From Planomicrobium sp. YIM 101495 (GTDB taxonomy: Bacteria; Bacillota; Bacilli; Bacillales_A; Planococcaceae), in the NCBI RefSeq assembly GCF_009707665.1, contig NZ_WLZW01000001.1, positions 434,001-498,000 of the forward strand: a stretch of 64,000 nt of DNA, read 5' to 3'. The notes under the pieces are model-generated. The model had not been told where the DNA came from. It saw only the letters and a program-made list of their open reading frames with translations, and made no database searches. This document shows, piece by piece, positions 33,299 through 41,854 of the stretch. Position numbers and translations under genes: made by a program. The first letter of the stretch is position 1. Each line of letters starts with the position of its first letter.

Positions 33299-33517
33299 TT
33301 ATTGGAAAATGCTCAATCCGCTCTGCTTCTCTAGGAACAACAGCGGCTTCGTCCCAAGCTCTGTCAGTACTTGGACTGCGTTATAAATCTCTGTCGGCTG
33401 TGCTGCTTCCGTGACGTTATGGTACGACTTCACTTTCTTCTTCATTTTGCCTGCATCGTCGAGGCCGTTATCGAATGTACAGCGGATGCTTGCTGCTTTG
33501 AATTCACTTCTCGCCAT
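33299..33517 (-). CDS. DUF1659 family protein
   Basis: The 72-residue protein (RCTFDNGLDDAGKMKKKVKS, YNVTEAAQPTEIYNAVQVL-like pattern) matches DUF1659, which is of unknown function. ATG 33517 is preferred to the GTG at 33526, since AAAGGAGG lies 8 nt before 33517. It is the first gene of a set DUF1659-DUF2922-YvrJ and is divergent from yneK. Confidence 0.85.
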   Translation of the reverse strand: MARSEFKAASIRCTFDNGLDDAGKMKKKVKSYHNVTEAAQPTEIYNAVQVLTELGTKPLLFLEKQSGLSIFQ

Positions 33518-33636
33518 CGTGATCACCTCCTTTCAACCGCTATATAGGAGCCGGATCGAAAAAAAGATACGTTTTGGATGAATTATTTCAAAAACCCTTC
33601 TATAATGGAGATATTACTGAACGAGGTGACAGAGCA

Positions 33637-34077
33637 ATGCTTGATGGTTGGTTCTTATGGTTTATCTTATTTTGGGGAGCAGTGCTGATCGGTTCTTTCG
33701 CGATCGGGGGCTACTTCATGTTCCGCAAATTCTTGAAGTCCTTGCCGAAGAAAGACGGATTGTCCGACTTGAACTGGGAAGAGTATTACGTAGATAAAAC
33801 CATTCATCTATGGAAAGACGAAGACAAGGCATTACTGAACGAGCTGACACAGCCGGTGCCAGAGCTGTTCCGTCCGGTGGCAAAGCAGAAAATTGCTGGC
33901 CGCATCGGACAAGTCCTGCTCGAGGAAAAGGCAAAGAGGCTCGATATGGATCACATCATCCGCGGCTACATTCTTGCAACGCCGAAGCGCGATCATAAAT
34001 TCCTCCGCAAAAAGCTTGATGAGATGGAGATCGACGTAATTCCGTATGAGCAATATTTCGAGAAATCGGTCCGTTAA
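33637..34077 (+). CDS. yneK: YneK family membrane-anchored protein (DUF2621)
   Basis: The 146-residue protein has one N-terminal helix (WFLWFILFWGAVLIGSFAIG) and a charged soluble part (KSLPKKDGLSDLNWEEYYVD, QKIAGRIGQVLLEEKAKR), as in DUF2621/YneK. ATG 33637 is used because ACGAGGTG is 8 nt upstream. The extra upstream codons lack an SD. A TATAAT lies at about 33600. It converges on ccdC, close to the B. subtilis order. Function unknown. Confidence 0.8.
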   Translation: MLDGWFLWFILFWGAVLIGSFAIGGYFMFRKFLKSLPKKDGLSDLNWEEYYVDKTIHLWKDEDKALLNELTQPVPELFRPVAKQKIAGRIGQVLLEEKAKRLDMDHIIRGYILATPKRDHKFLRKKLDEMEIDVIPYEQYFEKSVR

Positions 34078-34081
34078 AAAA

Positions 34082-34130
34082 GAAGAAAGCGCCTTTCCTT
34101 ATGCAGGAACGGCGCTTTCTATTTTTTCTT
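34082..34130. terminator. bidirectional terminator between yneK and ccdC
   Basis: AGAAAGCGCC (34084-34093) pairs with GGCGCTTTCT (34111-34120). T-runs occur on both strands. Confidence 0.8.
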
Positions 34131-34599
34131 TTAGTCGTTTATATTGCCATAGCATCGCAAGTCTCCACGGGACAATCATGCCAAATGCGAGGATCCAGAA
34201 CATGCCGCCAAGCTCGCCAACATCGATTGTCGCGCTCAGGAAGAACTTCATCGCGACACGAAGGGCCAACAACCCGATCAGAATGAAAATGAATGCTTTC
34301 GATTGCTTCAAATAAATGCGTCCTTCCCGGACTTCAAATTTCGAGGTCCAGATCAAAACCGTCGAGAAGATGATTCCGACTCCGAGCGCTTCGAGAATTT
34401 GAAGTGGTGCGACACGGAAGAAAGGGAAAATGAACATCAATGCTCCTGTTGACATGAACAGCGGCGGCAAGATGATTTTCTTGATGGAAGCCGGTTTCTT
34501 AGCCGAACGGGACCGTACGAAAATCATCAATATGCCCATCGCCGCTGCACCGACCGTCGAGACGACCAACAGCAGCACCGGTGGAATCGCTTCAAACAT
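34099..34599 (-). CDS. ccdC: CcdC family membrane protein
   Basis: The 166-residue protein has about five helices and the CcdC (YneJ) pattern (SIKKIILPPLFMSTGALMFI, WTSKFEVREGRIYLKQSKAF). It lies in the same group as CcdA. In B. subtilis ccdC is next to ccdA but is not essential for cytochrome c maturation, and its biochemical role is unknown. It overlaps the thioredoxin-like gene by 8 nt. Confidence 0.85.
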   Translation of the reverse strand: MFEAIPPVLLLVVSTVGAAAMGILMIFVRSRSAKKPASIKKIILPPLFMSTGALMFIFPFFRVAPLQILEALGVGIIFSTVLIWTSKFEVREGRIYLKQSKAFIFILIGLLALRVAMKFFLSATIDVGELGGMFWILAFGMIVPWRLAMLWQYKRLKEKIESAVPA

Positions 34600-34915
34600 C
34601 CAGTTCCGCCTCCAATGCAGTAATTTTCGCGGTCAATTCCCCCATCGGCACGAAACGCGCAAAACGTGCGTATTCGCGTCCGAAAGCGAAAAGAAGGACG
34701 ACAGGAGCCGAAAACAGCAGCAGCTCCCCTGCCAATTCCCGCAGCTGGCTGGCATTCGCCATGTAAAACGGCAGGCTGTCTTCTTTCTCCAGCTCTTCGA
34801 CTTGCGGCAGCAAGCCGTCACATACGGAACAGCCATCGGTCTTGATGAAAAGAAGGAATGATGCTTCCTCTTTCTTCAACTGATGAAAGTCCGCCAATGA
34901 ATCGATTTTCCTCAT
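34592..34915 (-). CDS. thioredoxin-like protein (CxxC)
   Basis: The 107-residue protein has a thioredoxin fold with the redox motif DGCSVC (LLFIKTDGCSVCDGLLPQV) and a cis-proline segment (LFSAPVVLLF). It has no signal peptide, so it acts in the cytoplasm. It lies between ccdA and ccdC where B. subtilis has yneI, and it may pass electrons to CcdA. The ATG at 34915 is chosen. ATG 34918 and GTG 34924 are in frame alternatives. Confidence 0.75.
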   Translation of the reverse strand: MRKIDSLADFHQLKKEEASFLLFIKTDGCSVCDGLLPQVEELEKEDSLPFYMANASQLRELAGELLLFSAPVVLLFAFGREYARFARFVPMGELTAKITALEAELDV

Positions 34916-34936
34916 CATGCCCACCTGCTTTTTCTG

Positions 34937-35647
34937 TTAGAACCCTTGGAAGCCACCGAAGAACGGCGTCAAGATACGGATGATGTATGTCAGTCCGTCG
35001 AAGAACAACAAAACACCGACACCGATCATGATATAGCCACCAAGGTTCATGATTTTCTGGCTATTCTTGCGCAACCAGCCGAGGCGTGTCACGAAAAACG
35101 ACAAGATGAAGAATGGAATTGCAAAGCCGAATACGTAAGCGAGCATGTACCAAACACCGGATCCCGGGTTCGTCGCAGCAAGCGCATAAATGGCGCCGAT
35201 GATTGGTCCCGTACATGGTGTCCAGCCCGCTGCGAAAGCGAAGCCGATCAGGAACGTGCCGGCAAATCCAGATGGCCGGTTCTTGAACGACACTTTCCGG
35301 TCGCGCATCAAGAATTTCGGTTGGAACACACCTGTGATCATCAGTCCGAATAGAACGATGAAGATGGCACCAATTTGACGAATCAATTCCTCATATTGCA
35401 GGAAGAATTCGTAGAAAAATGATGTACTGAATCCGAGTGCGATGAAAATCGTCGAGAATCCGAGCAGGAAGAATAATGTATGGAACATTCCTCTACGCTG
35501 CATGACTTTGCGATCCGATTTGATCTCATCTATCGACATGCCAGTGATATACGACAGGAACGCCGGATATAGCGGCAATGTACACGGGGATATAAAGCTG
35601 AGAAACCCTGCACCGAACGCAAGGAATAAGTTGATATCCGAGCCCAA
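34937..35647 (-). CDS. ccdA: cytochrome c biogenesis protein CcdA
   Basis: The protein has six membrane helices and the two redox cysteines in [14 protein letters not shown] and [14 protein letters not shown]. It carries reducing power across the membrane for cytochrome c maturation and sporulation redox. The start is a TTG at 35647, 8 nt after AGGAG, giving [17 protein letters not shown], close to the B. subtilis start. The ATG at 35677 lacks an SD. It leads an operon with the thioredoxin-like gene and ccdC. Confidence 0.92.
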   Translation of the reverse strand: MGSDINLFLAFGAGFLSFISPCTLPLYPAFLSYITGMSIDEIKSDRKVMQRRGMFHTLFFLLGFSTIFIALGFSTSFFYEFFLQYEELIRQIGAIFIVLFGLMITGVFQPKFLMRDRKVSFKNRPSGFAGTFLIGFAFAAGWTPCTGPIIGAIYALAATNPGSGVWYMLAYVFGFAIPFFILSFFVTRLGWLRKNSQKIMNLGGYIMIGVGVLLFFDGLTYIIRILTPFFGGFQGF

Positions 35648-35759
35648 TTGATTCACTCCTATCTCTACTTCTCCCATCTTATCAAATTCAGCCCCGTGAT
35701 TCCCCTATTTTGTTGTGAAGGTTTTATGACAACGTATGGAAGTGTCGGAGATGAAAACA

Positions 35760-37034
35760 TCAGTCCTTCGCCTCCGCTCGCCCGTCGAGATGCCCCCCGA
35801 TCAACTTCGCCCGCTCCCTCGCTGTGCCGGCCGCGGTGTAGGATGCTGCCCGGAGTACTGCAGTGGATCCGTATTTATCTCGTAGCGCATCGACTGCACC
35901 GCCGAGCTTCCGCTTTTCCCACTTGCGCCGCTCGAACAAGCTGAGCTGCATCGACGTTTCATCTTCTAAGTTCGCGACTGTCAGCGACAACTTACGCACC
36001 GGCCGCCCGTCGTGGAACTTCGCGAGCAGTTCCTTGCATACTTCATAGATTTTCATCGTCTCGTTCGTCGCTTCATCGAGTGACCGCGAGCGATGGAAGC
36101 CCCCGCCGAACGCATGCTTACTGTAACCGACCGACAATGAGATCGTCCGGCCCGCTCGCCCTGCAGTCCGTGCCCGTTTCGCCACGTCTTCTGTCATTTC
36201 GAGCAGGACGACCAGAATCTCTTCCACTGTGACGTAATCACGGTACAGGATCTGCCCTTTGCCGTAGCTTGTCTGTCCTTCCAATAACGGCGCGCCGAGT
36301 TCCGAAAGATCGATACCCCATGCATGGTGATAAAGCTGGTTGCCGAGAATGCCGAAGACCGCCTCCAGTTCTGTCAGCTCGGCTTTCGCGATATCCCCAA
36401 CGGCAAACAAGCCCATGCCATTCATTGTCCGTTCCATGCGCCCGCCGATTCCCCACATCTTGCTGAGTGGTGTCACCGGCCACAGCTTCTGCGGCACATC
36501 CGCGTATGTCCAGTGGGCAAAGCCCTCTTTCTTCGCCTCCAAATCGAGCGCCAACTTCGCCATCAGCATATTCGGGCCGGCTCCGATCGCTGAAGGCAGC
36601 GAAAATTGCTGGATGATGTCGTCCCGAATACTGACGACCGCTTCTTCCACGCTGCCCCATAAATGTTCGGTACCGCTCAAATCTACAAAACTTTCATCGA
36701 CACTATAAACGTGAATCGCTTCGTGCGGCACGTAACGGGTTAAAAGCCGCGTGATTTCCATCGAGACCTCCAGAAAAAAACCCATGCGTGGTTCGATTTT
36801 CAAAATACGTGGATCGTCCGGGATCTCGAACAGCCGTGTGCCTGTCTTCACGCCGAATTGCCGTTTTAGCGTCGGGGAAGCCGCGAGCACGACACTCCCT
36901 CTCCGGTCTTGGTTCCCAATCACCGCGATGCAGGCGGTCAGTGGATCCAATCCATGTTCAAGTGCCGCACAGCTCGCATAGAAGCTGCGCATATCGAGAC
37001 AGATGATCGGACGTTCTCCGGCATGCTCATACAT
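35760..37034 (-). CDS. uvrX: SOS-inducible Y-family DNA polymerase (UvrX/YqjW type)
   Basis: The 424-residue protein has the Y-family core: CLDMRSFYASCAAL (metal Asp and steric region), AASPTLKRQFGVKTGTRLFE, and VYSVDESFVDLSGTEHL with the second catalytic DE. The C-terminal little-finger domain ends in a beta-clamp-like MQLSLFERRKW. It belongs to the ImuB/UvrX-YqjW group used in mutagenic bypass, distinct from DinB. ATG 37034 is 7 nt after GGAGG. The promoter carries a perfect SOS box. It stands alone between ccdA and argH. Confidence 0.88.
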   Translation of the reverse strand: MYEHAGERPIICLDMRSFYASCAALEHGLDPLTACIAVIGNQDRRGSVVLAASPTLKRQFGVKTGTRLFEIPDDPRILKIEPRMGFFLEVSMEITRLLTRYVPHEAIHVYSVDESFVDLSGTEHLWGSVEEAVVSIRDDIIQQFSLPSAIGAGPNMLMAKLALDLEAKKEGFAHWTYADVPQKLWPVTPLSKMWGIGGRMERTMNGMGLFAVGDIAKAELTELEAVFGILGNQLYHHAWGIDLSELGAPLLEGQTSYGKGQILYRDYVTVEEILVVLLEMTEDVAKRARTAGRAGRTISLSVGYSKHAFGGGFHRSRSLDEATNETMKIYEVCKELLAKFHDGRPVRKLSLTVANLEDETSMQLSLFERRKWEKRKLGGAVDALRDKYGSTAVLRAASYTAAGTARERAKLIGGHLDGRAEAKD

Positions 37035-37053
37035 CCAACCACCTCCTTCCTTC

Positions 37054-37082
37054 ATCATATAAGAACATTTGTTCTTAATCAA
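37054..37082 (-). promoter_or_regulatory. uvrX promoter with SOS (LexA) box
   Basis: TTGATT (37082-37077) and TATGAT (37059-37054) on the minus strand are 17 nt apart. The spacer is almost entirely the palindrome AAGAACATTTGTTCTT (37061-37076), which contains the LexA core GAAC-N4-GTTC. Confidence 0.8.
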
Positions 37083-37113
37083 TAACCACTTTTTTCGTTA
37101 ATGAAACAAAAGC

Positions 37114-37150
37114 ACAAAAAAACCGTCCTCCGGGGGGATGGAGGACGGTT
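37114..37150 (-). terminator. intrinsic terminator of argGH
   Basis: AACCGTCCTCC (37121-37131) pairs perfectly with GGAGGACGGTT (37140-37150). The minus strand continues with T. Confidence 0.85.
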
Positions 37151-37167
37151 CCGGTATGTGGACCGGC

Positions 37168-38556
37168 TCAAGATTGAACAGTTTGCCCAAGCAAATATTT
37201 GGCTTGTTCCAATTGTTTTTTGACTTGTTCAAAACCGGTGCCACCAAGCGAATTCCGGCGCTCGACAGCCGTTTTCGGAAGAAGCGTCTTGTAGATGTCC
37301 GCTTCGATCAATTCACTTACTTCTTGCAGATCCGCAAGCGGCAAGTCTTTCAAATAATAGCCGCGCTGGATGCAAAGGAACACGAGCTTCCCTGTCACGT
37401 CGTGAGCTTCACGGAACGGCATTCCTTTTGCTGCTAAGTAATCGGCAAGCTCCGTGGCGTTCGAGAAGTCGGACTGAACCGCTTTTTCCATCGAATCCGT
37501 ACGAACGGTCATCGTGCGGACCATGCCTTCGAAAATCGGCAATGCGCCCATCAATGTATGCACCGTATCGAACATGCCTTCCTTGTCTTCCTGCATGTCC
37601 TTGTTATAAGCAAGTGGCAAGCCTTTGAGCGTCGTCAACAGTGAAAACAAGTTGCCGTAGACGCGGCCGGTCTTCCCGCGGATCAGTTCTGCCATATCCG
37701 GATTTTTCTTTTGCGGCATGATGCTCGAGCCAGTCGAGAACGTATCATCAAGTTCAATGAAACGGAATTCCTCACTCGACCACAGAATGATCTCTTCCGC
37801 AAAGCGGGAAAGGTGCATCATCAGCACCGATGCATTGCTGAGGAATTCCAGGATGAAATCACGGTCGCTCACTGCGTCCAAGCTGTTGGCGTAAACGTCT
37901 GAAAAGCCGAGCAACTCCGCAGATAATTCACGGTCGATCGGGAAAGTTGTCCCGGACATTGCACCCGCTCCGAGCGGGGACATATCAATCCGTTTCAACG
38001 ATTCCGTCAAACGCTCCTTGTCGCGCTCAAGCATCCAGAAGTACGTCATGAGGTGGTGACCGAAAGAAATCGGCTGCGCACGCTGCAAGTGCGTATATCC
38101 TGGAACAATCGTCTCGACGTGCGTTTCCGCCTGTTCGACAATCGCTCCTTGGAACACTTGGACTTCCGCAATAATTTCCTGGACACGGTTCTTTAAATAC
38201 AAATGCATATCCGTCGCGACCTGATCATTCCGGCTTCTCGCTGTGTGCAGCTTGCCGCCGACTGGTCCGATCTCATCGATCAGGAATTTCTCCAAGTTCA
38301 GATGGATGTCTTCATTGGCAACGGAAAACGCAAGTTTCCCTGCTTGCGCTTTTTGCTCAAGTATCCCGAGGCCCGACAAGATCAACTCAGCATCTTCTTG
38401 CGACAGGATGTCGCATGCCTGGAGCATTTTCACGTGTGCTTTACTGCCCGCCAAGTCTTCCATGACAAGCTTTTGGTCGAATGCAATGGATGCTCCGAAT
38501 TCATCGACCCATTGTTCGGCCGTCTTTTGGAAACGGCCGCCCCATAATTTGGTCAT
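37168..38556 (-). CDS. argH: argininosuccinate lyase
   Basis: The 462-residue enzyme splits argininosuccinate into arginine and fumarate, the last step of arginine synthesis. It has the fumarase-superfamily signature [12 protein letters not shown] and the catalytic segments [17 protein letters not shown] and [16 protein letters not shown]. Its ATG overlaps the argG stop by 4 nt, so the two are translated together. Confidence 0.96.
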   Translation of the reverse strand: MTKLWGGRFQKTAEQWVDEFGASIAFDQKLVMEDLAGSKAHVKMLQACDILSQEDAELILSGLGILEQKAQAGKLAFSVANEDIHLNLEKFLIDEIGPVGGKLHTARSRNDQVATDMHLYLKNRVQEIIAEVQVFQGAIVEQAETHVETIVPGYTHLQRAQPISFGHHLMTYFWMLERDKERLTESLKRIDMSPLGAGAMSGTTFPIDRELSAELLGFSDVYANSLDAVSDRDFILEFLSNASVLMMHLSRFAEEIILWSSEEFRFIELDDTFSTGSSIMPQKKNPDMAELIRGKTGRVYGNLFSLLTTLKGLPLAYNKDMQEDKEGMFDTVHTLMGALPIFEGMVRTMTVRTDSMEKAVQSDFSNATELADYLAAKGMPFREAHDVTGKLVFLCIQRGYYLKDLPLADLQEVSELIEADIYKTLLPKTAVERRNSLGGTGFEQVKKQLEQAKYLLGQTVQS

Positions 38557-39785
38557 GCTTTCACCTTCTCTTTCACCTGCGCTGTCACATCGACGTCTTT
38601 CTTATTGACCATCGCGTTGACGACAGTTGGAAGGCCCCAAAGTTCGATGAAGCCGACAGCTGAAGCGTGGTTGAATGTATCATCCGTCGAATACGTCGCC
38701 AATTGCTCGTTGTAGAGCGAGTTCGGTGATTTACGTCCTTCGACGATTGCATGTCCTTTGAACAGTTTCACCCGTACCGTTCCGTTGACGAACTTTTGTG
38801 TTTCTTTCAGGAATGCCTGAAGTGCTTGGCGAAGTGGTGAGAACCATAGACCTTCATAGATTAATTCCGTCAGTTGTTTTTCGATGACTGGCTTGAAGTG
38901 TGCCATTTCTTTTACAAGTGTGATGTCTTCAAGCTCTTTGTGCGCTGCGATCAATGTCATAGCAGCTGGTGCTTCATAGATTTCACGTGATTTGATTCCG
39001 ACAAGACGGTTTTCGACGTGGTCGATACGGCCGACGCCATGCTTGCCTGCAATTTCGTTCAATTCAAGAATGAGTTCATGGAATTTATACGAAATGCCAT
39101 TCAACGAAACAGGAACCCCTTGGACGAAATCGATTTCGATGATGTCCGCAGTATCAGGCGTGTTTTCAAGTGCATTCGTCACGTCGTACGCTTCTTCAGG
39201 TGGTGCAGCCCATGGATCTTCCAGGATGCCACATTCGTTCGCACGGCCCCACAAGTTTTGATCAATTGAATACGGTGAATCAAGTGTCGCGGGAATCGGA
39301 ACATTATGCTCTTTTGCATAAGCGATCTCTTCGTCACGTGACCAGCCCCATGAACGTACAGGTGCAATCACTGCCAGGTCTGGATTGAGTGACTTGATCG
39401 AGACTTCGAAACGCACTTGGTCGTTCCCTTTTCCTGTACAGCCATGTGCCACAGCGTCAGAACCAGTTGCGACAGCGATTTCGACAAGCTTTTTCGAGAT
39501 CAACGGACGAGAGAGTGCTGATACAAGTGGGTACTTTCCTTCATATAATGTATGTGCCTGCATAGAAATAAGTGCATATTCATCAGCGAACTCTTCACGC
39601 GCATCGATCATGTAGCTCTCAACCGCACCGACTTGAAGTGCTTTGTTCTTGATGAAGTCCAGATCCTTGCCTTCCCCGATATCGAGGCAAACTGCTACGA
39701 CATCATAACCCTCACTCTTCAACCATGGAATTGCCACCGATGTATCTAAACCACCTGAATATGCTAGTACGACTTTTTTGTTCAT
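38553..39785 (-). CDS. argG: argininosuccinate synthase
   Basis: The 410-residue enzyme joins citrulline and aspartate with ATP. The ATP pyrophosphatase P-loop [15 protein letters not shown] lies at residues 8-22, followed by [13 protein letters not shown] and [24 protein letters not shown] is 8 nt before the ATG. Its leader contains an ARG box and a SigA-like promoter, so arginine via ArgR (AhrC) probably represses the operon. Confidence 0.96.
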   Translation of the reverse strand: MNKKVVLAYSGGLDTSVAIPWLKSEGYDVVAVCLDIGEGKDLDFIKNKALQVGAVESYMIDAREEFADEYALISMQAHTLYEGKYPLVSALSRPLISKKLVEIAVATGSDAVAHGCTGKGNDQVRFEVSIKSLNPDLAVIAPVRSWGWSRDEEIAYAKEHNVPIPATLDSPYSIDQNLWGRANECGILEDPWAAPPEEAYDVTNALENTPDTADIIEIDFVQGVPVSLNGISYKFHELILELNEIAGKHGVGRIDHVENRLVGIKSREIYEAPAAMTLIAAHKELEDITLVKEMAHFKPVIEKQLTELIYEGLWFSPLRQALQAFLKETQKFVNGTVRVKLFKGHAIVEGRKSPNSLYNEQLATYSTDDTFNHASAVGFIELWGLPTVVNAMVNKKDVDVTAQVKEKVKA

Positions 39786-39800
39786 ATTTAAAACCTCCCA

Positions 39801-39866
39801 AGTGAATTTTTATACATGTTTTGAAATGAATATACAAATAATATCATGTTATATTTATGTATGCAA
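39801..39866 (-). promoter_or_regulatory. argGH promoter and ARG box
   Basis: TTGCAT (39866-39861) and TATTAT (39843-39838) on the minus strand are 17 nt apart. Downstream CATGTATAAAAATTCACT (39818-39801) matches the B. subtilis ARG box CATGAATAAAAATKCAAG at 16 of 18 positions. Confidence 0.65.
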
Positions 39867-40117
39867 GTGAATTTAATTACATTCTACACATTTCTTTTCG
39901 ACTTTTTCTCACGAATCAAAAAAACAAGGCCCGGAATGTAGCTTCCTTGCCCTGTCTCTTGATCTCCTTGGAACTTCTTGTTTGCTTATTTATGGTTCTT
40001 TTTCTAAAATCCTTATGTAATTAAATATCCGAGTGTCAGAGTCGCACCTTCTTTTCTAGTATGCATAAGCAGCTGAACGACGCATGCAACTTCTGACGCA
40101 AGAAGGATAGCACTTCG

Positions 40118-40146
40118 TTGCAAATTAACCGGAAAATCGATATAAT
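40118..40146 (+). promoter_or_regulatory. promoter of the candidate antitoxin RNA
   Basis: TTGCAA (40118-40123) and TATAAT (40141-40146) are exactly 17 nt apart, a strong SigA promoter with no protein gene after it on this strand. Confidence 0.7.
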
Positions 40147-40152
40147 GATGGC

Positions 40153-40293
40153 AGAAGAAGAAATGAAAAAGCCGGCAGGTGCTGGAACACCCACCGGCCT
40201 GTAACATGAAAGTATCGCTCATAGCGAATCGCATATCCGTACAGAAGTAAACCGCACCTTATGCTGGGAGGCACAGGCGGTTTACTTTTTTTT
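40153..40293 (+). ncRNA. candidate antisense RNA antitoxin of the holin-like toxin
   Basis: Transcription from the TTGCAA-17-TATAAT promoter would start near 40153 and end at a strong terminator formed by GTAAACCGC (40247-40255) and GCGGTTTAC (40277-40285) plus eight T. The RNA of about 141 nt contains a second hairpin (40171-40198). It is antisense to the 3' end of the minus-strand toxin mRNA: the eight T are the lysine codons of the toxin and the stop lies in the terminator stem. This is the layout of TxpA/RatA and BsrG/SR4. A 19-codon ORF from 40147 starts at the promoter and has no SD, so it is not proposed. Confidence 0.55.
40160..40198 (-). terminator. intrinsic terminator of the toxin mRNA
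   Basis: GCCGG and GGTG (40171-40181) pair with CACC and CCGGC (40188-40198). On the minus strand the stem is followed by TTTTTCATTTC, so the toxin transcript would end near 40163. Confidence 0.55.
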
Positions 40294-40377
40294 CGTAAAA
40301 GTATAGGACAGCATGATGATCGAAACCATCAGCCCTGAAAAGCTGAGCATCAGCGTCAGTGCTTGGAAAACTGTCAT
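40282..40377 (-). CDS. putative holin-like toxin (type I toxin family)
   Basis: The ORF of 31 residues starts at ATG 40377, 8 nt after GGAGG, and ends with TAA at 40282. It has a short polar start (MTVFQALTL), one hydrophobic helix (MLSFSGLMVSIIMLSYTF) and a lysine tail (KKK). The pattern V-F/Y-Q/E-AL-LM-FG/S is that of the putative holin-like toxin family (Hol_Tox). Such peptides damage membranes and are held down by antisense RNA. An ATG at 40383 is too close to the SD. The long structured leader and a LexA-like promoter support a regulated toxin. Confidence 0.65.
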   Translation of the reverse strand: MTVFQALTLMLSFSGLMVSIIMLSYTFTKKK

Positions 40378-40385
40378 TCGCATCA

Positions 40386-40420
40386 CCTCCTTCCCCGTCC
40401 GGGCAAGTACCGGAAAGGAG
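40386..40420 (-). other. leader element that can hide the toxin SD
   Basis: On the minus strand CTCCTTTCC (40420-40412) can pair with GGAAGGAGG (40394-40386), the toxin SD, with one bulged base. Inhibitory leader folding of this type is usual in type I toxins. Confidence 0.4.
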
Positions 40421-40468
40421 AAATGGGATCTGCCCCGCCTATGAACTTCCACCTTATGTTACTTCTCC

Positions 40469-40489
40469 ATTATACCACACATATGTTCG
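40469..40489 (-). promoter_or_regulatory. toxin promoter with a LexA-like box
   Basis: TGG-TATAAT (TATAAT at 40474-40469) is an extended -10 element on the minus strand. CACACATATGTTCG (40476-40489, plus strand) matches the SOS consensus CGAACATATGTTCG at 12 of 14 positions. Confidence 0.45.
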
Positions 40490-40526
40490 CATTTCTGCGC
40501 TTTTCCCCAGTCTTTTTGCCCTTTTT

Positions 40527-41480
40527 TCACGCTTTTTTATAGTAGAAGATGCCGTCATCACCAAGACGCTCCATAATCAAACCGTCCTCTAATAAGTAAT
40601 CAACTTGCCCGATTGTCTCTGACAGCGTCAAACCAGTTTCTGATTTGTACTTATAAGGAAACAACTCTTTCGTCAGCTCGAAGACAGTTTTTTCATCCGC
40701 GCCTTCTGGCAGCATTTCCAACACTTTCATTGCGCGTTTGTGCTGCTTCGAGAGCCGCTCGGTGATCAACTCCTGCACATGGTGAACGTCTTCCCCGTGT
40801 CCGCTGTATATTTTCTTAACCGGTAGCTTAAGCAGTCGCTCAAGTGACGCGTTGTATTGGAGCAGCGACTTAGGCCGTCCTTCATCCGGATTAAGCGGCG
40901 GCTCGATTAGTGGATTGGATGAGATGTGCGCGATGACATTGTCGCCGCCAATCAACTCACCACTCTCTTCATTCCAGAATTCAAGGTGACTTTGTGCATG
41001 TCCGAGCGCTTCCATCACTTGCCAGTCTGGATGTCCTGGCAACTGGTCTCCTTCATTAATTGTCATATCAAGCGGGCGGTTACCCATCAGCTGGAGTGGC
41101 CGCTTCATTTTGCGGACCCAGAACAAAAGCTCTTCTGGAACACCTTCCTCTTTCAAACGCTCCATGTAAAACGCATCGTGGTAGTCGAAGAACGCTTCGT
41201 CGCGGCGCAGCCACACATCATTGTAAGGATGCCCGTACAATGTTGCCTGCTCAAAGCCATCAACCCATCCTGCATGATCCGGATGATGGTGCGTCAAGAC
41301 AACTTGCTCGATATCTTGCGTGCGAACGCCCGCATCCTTCAATCCATTTTCAAGCGCTTCCCATGCCGCTGGTGTTTTCGGTCCAGCATCGATCAGCGTC
41401 AACATATCCCCTTTTAATAAATAGGCGTTGACATCTCCAACTGCGAAGTCAGTCGGTATAATAATCTTATGTATACTCAT
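40527..41480 (-). CDS. yqjP: MBL-fold metallo-hydrolase (YqjP type)
   Basis: The 317-residue protein has the metallo-beta-lactamase metal motif THHHPDHAGW (H64-H69) and later ligand segments ALGHAQSHLEFW, LIGGDNVI and YSGHGEDVHH, plus a C-terminal winged-helix-like part found in the glyoxalase II-like group. The substrate is unknown. ATG 41480 follows AAAGGGGA with 7 nt spacing. The upstream TTG 41501 is not needed. The position next to proI is as for B. subtilis yqjP. Confidence 0.82.
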   Translation of the reverse strand: MSIHKIIIPTDFAVGDVNAYLLKGDMLTLIDAGPKTPAAWEALENGLKDAGVRTQDIEQVVLTHHHPDHAGWVDGFEQATLYGHPYNDVWLRRDEAFFDYHDAFYMERLKEEGVPEELLFWVRKMKRPLQLMGNRPLDMTINEGDQLPGHPDWQVMEALGHAQSHLEFWNEESGELIGGDNVIAHISSNPLIEPPLNPDEGRPKSLLQYNASLERLLKLPVKKIYSGHGEDVHHVQELITERLSKQHKRAMKVLEMLPEGADEKTVFELTKELFPYKYKSETGLTLSETIGQVDYLLEDGLIMERLGDDGIFYYKKA

Positions 41481-41560
41481 TAAAAAATCCCCTTTCAGCA
41501 ACTGAATGGCTATTCATCTATTTTACCTCTTTCTTTTCTCCCCGTCACGTATAGAAGCGT

Positions 41561-41589
41561 TTGACAAACGATGGTCCTTTCCTTATAAT
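41561..41589 (+). promoter_or_regulatory. consensus promoter of the proC T-box mRNA
   Basis: TTGACA (41561-41566) and TATAAT (41584-41589) are 17 nt apart, a perfect SigA consensus. Confidence 0.85.
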
Positions 41590-41595
41590 TCAAAC

Positions 41596-41832
41596 CATAT
41601 ATGAGCTTCGATGAAGACCAGTACGGATGGTGAAGGTGTCAAGAGAGTGCGCAGCCGCTGAAACGCGCATCCCCGCTCCCATCCAGAACCTGCTTTTGAG
41701 CTGCCGTGAAAACACGGCCGTCATTTTTCCGCGTTAAGGAATCGAGTCGTGCCATTTTGGCAAACTTAGGTGGTACCGCGGAAACGAGCGTTTTCGTCCT
41801 TGAATATTCAGGGACGGATGCGCTTTTTTATT
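41596..41832 (+). ncRNA. T-box leader, proline specific
   Basis: The leader has the T-box sequence TTAGGTGGTACCGCGG (41768-41783 region), where the UGGU bulge would pair with ACCA, fitting the A73 discriminator of tRNA-Pro. A stem I built from GGATGG and CCATCC flanks a specifier loop in which CCT (41699-41701, a proline codon) is placed as expected (AGAACCTGC). The terminator is GAGCG...CGTCC pairing with GGACG...GCGCTTTTTT, ending near 41829. Uncharged tRNA-Pro would therefore switch on proC. The specifier was assigned by eye. Confidence 0.85.
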
Positions 41833-41854
41833 TAGGGAAAAGGAAGTGGCTAGC

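Noticed and set aside
40147-40206. 19-codon plus-strand ORF inside the candidate antitoxin RNA
   Set aside because: Its ATG touches the -10 box and has no SD, so the RNA would have almost no leader. Treated as non-coding.
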